Of a DNA stretch of 23,888 nucleotides, positions 1-10,400 are shown piece after piece (position 1 is the first letter of the stretch; each line of letters begins with the position of its first letter). The notes below the pieces were generated by a model. The model was not told where the DNA came from. It saw nothing but the letters and a program-made list of their open reading frames with translations, and searched no databases. Made by a program: the position numbers and the translations under genes. The stretch spans positions 11,223 through 35,110 of the forward strand of contig NW_014579378.1 in the NCBI RefSeq assembly GCF_000485595.1, read 5' to 3'. The DNA is from Priapulus caudatus (taxonomy: Eukaryota; Priapulida; Priapulimorpha; Priapulimorphida; Priapulidae).

Positions 1-177
1 GTGTAATATATATAGAGAATTATATATATATATATATATAATACTATTATATATACATACATCAGGTGTAAATAATCTCAAAAATCAATATAAATATCTA
101 TATAATATAAATATAATAGCAGAATAATAGATAAAATTGTTATATAAATATAAAGATAAATATTTGATATTATTTAC
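1..177. repeat. AT-rich flank with (TA)n run
   Basis: Almost pure A/T sequence with a TA dinucleotide run at about 23-42. No open frame or element ends are visible. It is intergenic, or the intron of a neighbour on the minus strand. Confidence 0.6.
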
Positions 178-256
178 CGCCGATGGTGATGACGTATATG
201 ATGGCCCAGATAATGGCAATACATTCAGGCGAGGCACTATCGCTCCAGACATATTT
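178..256 (-). CDS. possible internal exon of an unidentified minus-strand gene (membrane segment)
   Basis: On the minus strand a good acceptor (TTTATCTCAG, with AG read from 258-257) is followed by 79 open bases and a donor GTAAAT (177-172). One frame encodes about 26 residues beginning KYVWSDSASPEC and continuing into a hydrophobic stretch, IAIIWAIIYVITIGG, that could be a transmembrane helix. I do not recognise the family. No partner exon could be confirmed, although the minus-strand open frame at 440-637 might belong to the same gene. A chance open stretch between two splice-like motifs is quite possible. Confidence 0.25.
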
Positions 257-1316
257 CTGAGATAAATATAATCCGCCTATGAACAGTATATTGTTGCTCA
301 CGAATTCAGACTAAAACGAAAACTACATCTATTTATAAACAACACCATAATTTAATAACTTACTTCAAGAATAATAAAATGAGATTTAGAATACAACATA
401 GTAAATTCATGTTTATTGTTCTCTTATAAATCATTAAATTCATAAAATTGTTCTCTTATCTGATGTCTTATAGATCTTTTGCCGTATTAGAGATTCGTTA
501 CAGCCGTGGTAACTCTCGATACGGCTCGCTTTTTGAAAACTTCGAAAAGTATCCCCAATTTCGTTCAAGACGTATAGCCTATCAGAATTGTACAATCGCC
601 GGATCGCGCCATGAACGTTTCGTCGGCCTCTGCCCAAATCGTCTGTTCACTATATCAGGAAGAAAGGCTCATTCCTTTCTCGCCGAACCGCCGTACCTCT
701 GCCTTAACTCCTCGTCATTCGATCTACTTTAAATAAAGAAATGTGAAATTGCAAAACTTTAGGGCACAGGGGGCATGGGGAGTACCTTTGCCCCCCTTCA
801 GAAAATTTCCTGCGTACGGCCTTGGACCCACAGCGCGCACGCTTGATGACACGCTGTGGCAGTGTGCACTAAGCCCAACCAATTAACCTGCATAATTAAT
901 AATTATTATAAATTGTATGTTCGCATACTAATAGTAAGTATATATTAGACTAAAGAACAAATAAATAATAATCTGTATCTGTATCTGTATCAGTGAGTGG
1001 GATCTATATATATGAATAGTAGCTCACTACTAGGAAAAAAGAGTAGAAAAACATTAAGAAGTTTGGTAGTAAATACATTTCGCGTTTACTTACCATCATT
1101 TTCCGATTGAAACGTTCCAATTGCCTGTGGTAGTAACCAACATTTTATGATAAAAATAAAATTTGCCTAGATAAAATGTTAATATACTGACCGATAGGTG
1201 GCGTAGTGGGCAGCTGCCATTACCGTCCTGACGAAAGTAAACAGTTTCCATCACACTTCTGTTACTTCAGGCTTTAGCAAGCATTTAGCCAAGTACTGGT
1301 TATTAGTACACCTAAA
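257..1316. other. upstream region, no confident gene; G/C hairpin repeat at about 757-850
   Basis: Both strands are open over roughly 440-730 (94 codons plus, 65 codons minus), but neither translation is recognisable. The segment 757-830 holds a gggggca...tgccccc inverted pair followed by a tail of the kind common in dispersed animal repeats. Short TCTGTA repeats lie near 975-992. A TTACTTCAG at 1261-1269 could be the acceptor of a 5' UTR exon for the gene starting at 1317. No core promoter could be assigned. Confidence 0.5.
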
Positions 1317-1402
1317 ATGGAACAACAAGTGCTGCTAGGTCTAGGCACTGGTCAACCAGATTTCTTGGCACATTATAGAGCCATATCAAGTAAACTCAAA
1401 AA
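1317..1402 (+). CDS. F8A1: HAP40 exon 1
   Basis: Encodes residues 1-28 plus two bases of codon 29. MEQQVLLGLG leads into DFLAHYRAISSKLKK, which matches the vertebrate HAP40 N-terminal DFL.RYR..S.KLKK block. The donor is GTACGT at 1403-1408, phase 2. The vertebrate N-terminus is longer and Gly/Ala rich; that stretch is absent here. Confidence 0.88.
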
Positions 1403-4400
1403 GTACGTTTTAATTGTATAGTAATAACTAATAGTAATATACCAAGAGTGCATAATATAGATCTCTATTATGCACTCTTGAATATACTAATAGTATAAGT
1501 AATTATAATCAACCGTTCAGTTTTATTTCAATACTATTACTTGCATTAATAACTAGTTCAGCCACATCATTCACATTGAATCAATCATTCGAATAGTAAC
1601 CGGGCACCCAAGCTATTGACAAAACTTACCATGGATTGTGTTTTCCAGACGATGGTTAAAGAAGCCCAACGTTGCTGAAGCTAGTGAACAGTTCCGTAAG
1701 TTACACCACAGTGTTATATCAGTCGGAGCAACCAGTGATATAGCTCTAGAACTAAAGCCCTTCGCTCTGCCACAGACCTCGGCAGTGCAGCCGCTCGCCA
1801 GTGCAGCCGCTTGCCAGTGCAGTCATTCACCTGTGGCAGAGCGAAGGGCTATAGCTCTAGAGCTACTAGCCCGACCAGGCTGTGCAACCGATTGTCTATA
1901 CAGCCTGACACGCTTCCATACAAAAAACTATCACCTCTGCAGATCTAGATGAATGACTCTGTATATCTCAAATAAAGCTATTCTATTTACCACCTTTAAC
2001 TTGCCTTGTTTGAAATATGAACATTATCTCACAGTTGTCCTGCTTCTATACTAGAATGTATCTCTTAATTCATGGTATAATCTGCTTAATTCTAATAATT
2101 GCATAATTCTCACAGCATATCAACTTTCCAAGCAGCTTTCCACGATTGTTTACCCGCCATGTTTACACTGTGCATGCTCGACGGAAGAGAGACACGGAAA
2201 ACCCGAAACAGAAAAGACTCGCTAGAAAATACTATAAAAATAGTACAATAGCCGCACGATGGCTCGCACGGCAATTCCACACCAAAGCAAGTGGAACGAT
2301 GTTTACAAATGTCTGGGCCATTTGTAAAAATCTTAGATTATATGTTCTCGGATGTAGGGGTGGTTTACAAGAAGACCGCACATCATTTAATTTTCCTTGT
2401 TTGATCCATTGTGGATTTTAGTCACAGTCGGAATGATACAACATGGTGGCGAATTCATAAATTTGGTTGCATTTGTCTCAAAAAGTTGCTGTAGCCCCAT
2501 AAGTACCCAGCGCATCGTAGCGCACTGATGGTTACAAGAAAGTGGATGTATGCTGATTCATTTGGTATATCACATGTGAAGTGTTCTTTCGCAAAACTTG
2601 GCAAATAAGACAACTACGTGTTTAGCTGCAGCCAATGTTTGAAATGGTCTTCTAACCCTAGCAAGACCGTTTCTTGGAGCTATAGAGCTACCAGTGATAG
2701 CACTGGAGCATAAACTCCCTAACAACAGTTGTTAATTGGTGGTAGGGTAGAGATGTAGAAGTAGGATTAGGGTTCGAAATCTGTGTTAGGTTCAGGGTTA
2801 GGAATCTAGTGTTATAGAGTGAGTTCTGTTAAATTTGAGTAGTGCGTGTCATAGGTGTTCTACTTTACTGCGATGATTGTATGGTGACAAGCCCCATGTA
2901 CTATAAATAATAGCAAGGTACGAAATTAGCACCGGCCCACTGGCATATATGCTGGCCGGCGGCAATTATTTGTAGGGCCGGTAACATTGGCAAAACACCG
3001 GCCCTCCGAACCGGTGGTTTCAGCCGTGTTAGCGAGTACCTACATTTTTGTTTATAATATAGCAGTAATGAGCAAATGGCCTACATTACTGTTTTACCTG
3101 AAGGATATCATGCCATAATTTATCAACAGTAATTCACTACACTACAGTTCAACAGTTGAGTCACAATCTACATTTGTGGATGCTAACTAATTGTGTTGTT
3201 TGTCACAGGGCAACTTGCCAAGGCTCAGGAGCATGACTATCCACATTACTCGGCCTTCTCCTGCCTTGCAATGGCCAGGTAAGTTATGTTTAGGCCAAAA
3301 CAAAATATAGGTGTGGTTACCGTTTCCTGACCGACCCTATTTATTCCCAGCGACCCTAAACATTTTATTGTCAATTTTCTTTAAAGTAAACAAAATTTCA
3401 AAAAAATTTCAAAAAAAAAATTTCAAAAATATGAATTGGACAGTTCCTGCTTCAAAAGGCACAACGCACATCCTTCGGACATGGTTCGTAAATAAAATGT
3501 TTCAATAAAATAAAATGTTTTCCCTACCTACCTACCCTATTTTTTTCCGGCATGAAACGGTAACCACACCTATATTTTGTTTTGGCCTTATACTGATTCC
3601 CCTCTCGAGAGTTGAAATGCGAAAATTTCGGTTTGGTTAAGATGCGGAGGGATATATATAACTAACAAGGAATTTACTGGGGACATGTGGAGGCAAACCA
3701 GGTAGGGTAATCAGGGCGGTTTATCACCATAGTATCATGTTTTTCATGTTCTTGGCACTGTGGGAAGTATATGAGGAGCCATATTATTTGTTATCAATGC
3801 CATGGTAAAATTCGAGCCCTGCAAGTGTTCCCTAATCGAAAATGCTGGCAGTAACCATGAAATTCAGTCCACAACTTTTCTTGTGCATCCGAAATGTTCA
3901 GCACTTGTGCCAACCATTATAAGTCTCATGCCTAGATGTGCTTTCAGTGTCTAGGTTCAGTTCTATAGGTTGGTTTCAGTGTAATTATGCTTGATAGATT
4001 ATCCCTATTATTTCTGAGCATCTGTGTTTGTGTTATGGTCGGTGTGCGTGCGTGCATGCCACGGGTTGTACTGTTCTGGAAAACCTGGAACGTCCTGGAA
4101 TTTTAAAATGACAATTTCCAAAGGGAAGTTTTGAAAATTAGGCCAAAGTCCTAAGAAATAGCATGTAACGTAATGTGGCGTAATGTAACGTAATGTGACG
4201 TAAAGTCACGATCCAACAACACGAATCGTTCCATTGTTGTAGGGGTGGAGCACACGCTGGAAACGCCCTCAGGGGAGTGCAGCACTAAGCGGCCCCCCCC
4301 CCACGATCTTCATTGTTGTAGGTGTGAGCACACGCTGGGAAAACCCTCAGGGGTGAGGTGCAGGCACTAACGTGCCCCCCCCCCAACGACGTTCATTGTT

Positions 4401-7400
4401 GTAGTGTGACACAACCTGGAAACGCCACAGGGGAGTGCAGGCACTAAAACGTGCCCACCCCCCCACGATCGGTTCATTGTGTAGGTGGAGCAGCACGCTG
4501 GGAAACCCTCAGGGTGAGTGCAGGCATAACGAGCCCCCCCGCGCCCAGATCGTCATTAGTTGTAGGTGTGAGCACACGCGGAACCACAGGTGAGGTGCAG
4601 GCACTAACGTGCCCCCCGCCACGATCGTTCATTGTTGTAGGTGTGAGCACACGCTGGGAAACCCTCAGGGTGAGGTGCAGGCACTAACGCGCGCGGCACG
4701 ATCGTTCATTGTTGTAGGTGTGAGCACACGCTGGGAAACCCACAGGGTGAGGTGCAGGCACTAACGTGCCCCCCCCACGATCGTTCATTGTTGTAGGTGT
4801 GAGGAAAAAAAACACACGCTGAAACGCCTCAGGGTGAAGGTGCAGCAACTCCCTCACTAACGCGCCCACACGATCGTCATTGTTGTAGGTGTGAGCACAC
4901 GCTGGGAAACCCTCAGGGTGAGGTGCAGGCACTAACACGTGCCGCACGATCGTTCATGGATGCTGAGCGACTGCAGAAGGAGATCGGCACACTTGGCTTC
5001 GAGGAGAACCTTGCTGCTGCAATGAACTGCTACAGTCATGCTATACGGGTGAGCCAATGTGGCATGGTACAGTCTTCAGGAAAAACTTTTTGAGCCACTT
5101 GCCCGCCGGACAAGTTTTCTGTAAAATGTACATACCCGAATGACATTCTAGTTGGTTGCATATTTTGTAGGAATATTTTTGGAAGATTGATTAAAGAAGT
5201 GCATGTCTTGGGTGTCGTACGCCCGGCTAAATTCTTAGGGTATGAGATGTGCGTGTGTTTGAGAGATGTGAGCTGTGGGTAGGAAACATGAACATATATG
5301 AGATATGTATCATGTATGTGCATGAGATGTATGAAGTATGCTATATGAGATGGGCATGAGATATATGAAGTATGTGACATGAGATACTGTCTGCAGGGAC
5401 TGTATCAGAATTAACACGTTTCCGTTTTTCCGGGATGAGCAGATCAGATGGCGGAATCGAAAATCATTTCCGGCAGAAGTATTTTCTCTCGGTACCTTGT
5501 GAATGTCATAATTTTCAGCTCCGTTTTGCACTTGCAGAGTAGCAACGATTACTTAACGATTTTTGTTTAAATGTTTTTCGGTTTCCAGGTGCACAGTGAA
5601 CACAAGCAGTTTCCACTTGCTGCTGCCCTCTGTAGGGAACTAGGAAATGCACTTAAGGTAACTCATTAAACTACAAACTATCTAAAGCTAAAGCTATCTT
5701 GGTTAATTTTTACTCAACCGTGTTGATCAAAACGTATTTGTAGTTGTAGTATTTAATAAGGTATTTGTAGTTTCTGTGTTACATACTGAATTCCTAATCG
5801 ACTCCTGACAAAAAATCTCAGCAAGTTTAATTGATCAAATGTATATTTAATTCTCATTGTTTACAAAATGAAAAATGACAAGTGTATAACGATCAATTCA
5901 TCTTTTTCAATTTCATTTGAATTTCAAGAGGCAAATTGACAAGTTTGTAACAATCAAAACATTAGTACTCAAAAAAGTGGATTAGATAAATTTGTAAAAG
6001 TACAAGTTTAGTTAAAAAATAATGGTACATTCCGAACTGCGAAACATTGTCATGAGAATTGATTCAAGTGGATGATGCGACCTGATGCTCAACCCCCATG
6101 CGTGACCATGCACCCAATTGCGCTCTGATCCTGCATCTTGTGACCCCCTGACTTCACAACCTCCTGACTTATATGTATCAGGAGTAGATAATAGTCGGAA
6201 TGGAGTGTGACTTCAATAACACAAGGCGCATAATCGTCATTTACTTAGCCTATTAATTGCCTACGATTTACCTCGCGATAATCTCACTGCCAATTCTTGA
6301 GCCTCAATCGCTAGGCAACAGTACACTCGCAGGCCTGCATCGTGCCAGCGGATTAAATCGCTATTCCTCGTATACTACCTCGGGCAATGCGGAGATGCAG
6401 ACTATTAGAAACCATCGTACGCCACGATTTTCCATTCTGCTCTCGCGCAGCGAACAATCGATGCGATCAGAGCCTAGATTATGAAACAAAGAGCAGTACT
6501 AACGGTCTCCGGCCGATGCACATGTGGCTCGCTGGGAGATTGCTGCTGCATTGCGTGGGGTGCGTGCGTGGTAACATACAGGTGCATAGAGCTGTATGCC
6601 GCCGGTATGCGACGTATAGTAGCTGTATGCCGGGTCAGAATGTATATCTCGGCCGAGTTGTTGCGTCGATGTCCAATCTCGCAGGCGGAGTTCACGCGAC
6701 TGCATCGCCGGCGTTTAGTAGCTGCCTGGTTTGTTTCAAATTGGGCTCCCCTGATACGCATATTTTGTCGTGCAACAGAATAGAAAATCATGTCGACGTT
6801 TTAGTCTGTTCTTCCAAATTGCGGATGTGAGTATAGACGGAAACGATTGTCGACACGCGATGCTAGGCGGATTTAGCTGTCGGTACGATTTGAGCTCAGT
6901 TGGTTGCCGTATACGCGTAGGTAATCGTAGGTATTTTAAGGCTGTAAATGACGAATTTCCTTGTTTATTGATCGTCACACTCCAGTCCTTCCCTATTATC
7001 TACTCCTGATATGTATCCAGCTTGCCTCACAATCCTGCTCTGACTTTATCACCCTCCTTTCTCTTCATGACCTTCTAACCTCAAAACCTCCTATGACCAA
7101 AACCCTCCTATGACCCTGCACCACCCTCGTGTCATTTGAAACTCTTTGACGTCAAGCTCCCCTTTGGAAACCTCCCCATTGAAACCCCCTTTGACTCAAA
7201 ACCCTCTGTTGACCACCCACGAACCCCCTTTGACCGTCGGAAAAATGGCCCGTCACTTTGACTTCTAATTAGCCCCCCCCCCTCTAGCTCATTGACTCTG
7301 TTCTCTAAAGTTATGACACTTCTCTTCTGATTACGTTTATGTTGATTCTCTCTGATCTCCTCGTGACCTTCTCTGACCTTATAATCCCTCCGTCTCTCTC

Positions 7401-10400
7401 CCGGCAGGAGCTAGGGAAACCACGCGAGGCGATCACGCACTACCAACGCGCCGCAGAGCCTTCAGAAGCAGAACCGCTCGACTGTTCTCGCGTCGCTCTG
7501 GCCTCATGGCGGCGTGTTCCAGATCGCGACGCCGGAGACTACGATGGCGCCCTCGCCGTGCTCACCGAGATGGCACAGATCGCCGAGGACCGCGGCCTGT
7601 GCGATGTAATGCAGGGTTCGTAGTTCGGGTACTTCTCAGGAGTCTTATGAAGTACTATTTTTGCCCAAAATACAATAAGGTAGCGCTCTGTATAGTTACT
7701 GTTATTTTTGTGAAATTCTTTTAGAAAGTCTTAATAGTCCCGTTATTCTTTTTGCAAAGGACAATCTGTTTTATAAGACTGTTCTCGAGCTTAGAGTAAG
7801 AATTGTTGCTATTTTTTTTTTTTTTTTGTTTACTAATATAAAGTACTGGGGAATAATGAATCTGCTTGTGCAATTGCTGTATATCAAATATTTTAGTGTA
7901 CTTTCCTTAATAAGCTCGACGCTAATGGGTGATCATGGATTCGTATTGAAAAAAGTCTGTCATTTTGAGCGCATCTGGATGAAAATAAGGCTATCTATTA
8001 CTATTGATCACTCAGATTCACCTTAATATGTGTTTCAACATGTGTCCTTACTATCTGTACAGGTCTTGACATCGCTCGGCTGGGCGGCTGGGTCTGTCTG
8101 GAAATTCAGGGATGGTTTTCGCGTATGGCGTAACACCACGGGGGCGCATCACACTGCTCTACTTGCATCTGGGTTGTACGGCGCCACACACTTGACCCCG
8201 CTTATTTCAGGTTCGTCACACCTGATCTGTTTCACTGGCTTTAAAATTGGTCCAGTTCCTATAATTTTTAAAATGAGTGTAAACTAGCATTGTTTCAAAG
8301 ACATCGTCTTAGCTTACGCATCGGGAGCGCGTGGGGGCTAGTTGTTAATGCCGGCGATCTGTAACCCTTTCTCGGTCTGTGCATGTTAGTGTGGGAGTGG
8401 ATGTGATACAGATTAGGCGAGATGTCTGTGCATACTAGAACGGTCTCGCGCGTTTTCACGGTTCAGTAAAAAAGTTTCACATCGCATGCGGTTTTCAAAC
8501 GAGTTCAGGGATAAAGGCGATATTCAAAACTGCTATCTCAAGAATGATACAAATCTGCACGGCGGCGGGTACGTAACGACGTGCTTCTTGTCCTGCGCCT
8601 CATGCAGTTCTATTACTTCTTGTTTTCTCCCGCAGGTGGCGCGGCGGGAAGCCTGATTTGGGCGCGTACTCGGACATGCTCGGGGAGTGTGAAGTGACGC
8701 CGATGTGCTGCCCGGATTGGATGCTTTGCTGCGGCGACGCCGGCAGCGCACGCAACCCGCCGCACTTCGCGTCTGCTGGAGGAAGGTACGCGGTGGGTTC
8801 GACGCGCGCGAAAGCATGCTGCGCCGCGCTTCCTAGCGACGACCTTCTTCCTCCTGCTGCTAGTCGCTCGTGGTAACGATCGTTTTGCTTGTGCATGTTC
8901 TTTTGTCCGTTGTTCTTTATTGCTGATGCACCTTCTCATGTGTTTTGTTTGTCCCATGTCCTCTTATGCTCATGCATCCTCGCATCGTTAGGTAGCAGTC
9001 TTCATTTCTTGCATCATATTGCAATGTTTCTGCTACGTGTTGCTCAACGCTGTTGCTGTATAGTCGATAGAAGTTTTGCGTTTCCTTCTTATTTTGGCGT
9101 CGCGCTTATATATATATAAAATTAAGTTCACTATTATATCAAAGTGATTAAGTAAATAATATTAATAATAGTTATATTAAAAAAATATAATACATAAGAA
9201 TAATTAATATAACTGATCACTCACTTTACGTGGTTCTGCCCACTTGTAGTTATAGTGTTCTTGCAACTCCTACTGCTAGTGATGAGGGATTGGTTTTGCT
9301 GCTCTTTGGCTGTATATGGGTTTGGTTATTGTTGCTGGATTGCGTTATGCTGCTGGTGAAGCATCACTTGTTCTCATTAATTCCATGGTGTAGTAACAGT
9401 CCTGCTGCCTGCTTGTTGCTAGGGGCCTAGTGTCATCTGTATCATTCTCGTCACTTTAGCGGTGTCGGTTCTGCTTCTTGCTTAATGAAGGAATTTGCAT
9501 TGCTTCTGCCGTTGTACATTGTTAGCGGCAGTGTAGCAAGGTTGTTTATACGGACTTTTTAAGAAACGTTGGCAAGTCATACAGTTTTCTCCAAGGTGGA
9601 GGTGGCGACCCGCACTTTCGACACCACGGGTGGGATTATTTAGTAACAGTGCAGCAATCCAGTGCCATGTGTATGTACTTTACTATTGCTAATTATTTTA
9701 TTAGTGTGTATTATCACCTGGGTGTACCTGTAGATGGCTGCAATCAAGGGATCTCAATGCTCTCCCACTAGCATACAATCAGACCATATCTTCAGGTATA
9801 GATTTAAACATAATTCTTAGCTGTTCATTCCTACACTAGAGCTCAATGTTTAAATCTATCGCTGCAACCTGACCACTATTAATATAGCTGTGGATGATGC
9901 CATTAGCCCTAGTATATGAGTTATTTATTTTGATGTCATGTATGTGTATATATTAATTCTATCTGGTCATGCATTGTTTATGTTATTGTTTTATCATGGG
10001 CCTTCTAAATTTAGTTAGTCCACTCACATCGCGCATGTTAGTAAGTGCTACTAATACAATTCTTTGATATTCTTAAATGAAGCGATTTTATCGCGTAACG
10101 TTATTTTCGACATCGATGATAATTTGCAGCGACGTAATTCAGATGTGTCTTTGTCTATTCTGGTTTTCTGCCGCAGGATGCCACCTGTCCTGTACAACAG
10201 AGTGGGCTACTGACACAAGCTCGTATCAGAAATGTGAGTCGCAGTAAGGAGTTGTTATGATCAAACAGTAAGTTCTCGTGGCTTGGTTGTATGTTACTTC
10301 TTTAATACTATGATATACCTTTCCCCGGCAGTCAAACATGTATGTATATATAAATATATTTGTGTATAAAGGCGTGGGAAAGGAAAGGAATGGAGGGGAG

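Noticed and set aside
1638-1952. Single 104-codon gene starting at an ATG in intron 1
   Set aside because: Only KRWLKKPNVAEASEQF is HAP40-like, and it is bounded by a good acceptor and GTAAGT donor; the rest is fold-back repeat.
2745-2810. Telomere-like ttaggg motifs
   Set aside because: Only scattered gttagg/ttaggg words with no tandem array.
4451-4947. Open frames in the exon 4 array (78 and 87 codons)
   Set aside because: They come from repeat units with variable C runs; only the last unit belongs to the true exon.
6257-7009. Several overlapping frames inside the hAT-like element (up to 147 codons)
   Set aside because: Frames overlap on both strands with no transposase motif; likely a by-product of CG-rich, stop-poor sequence.
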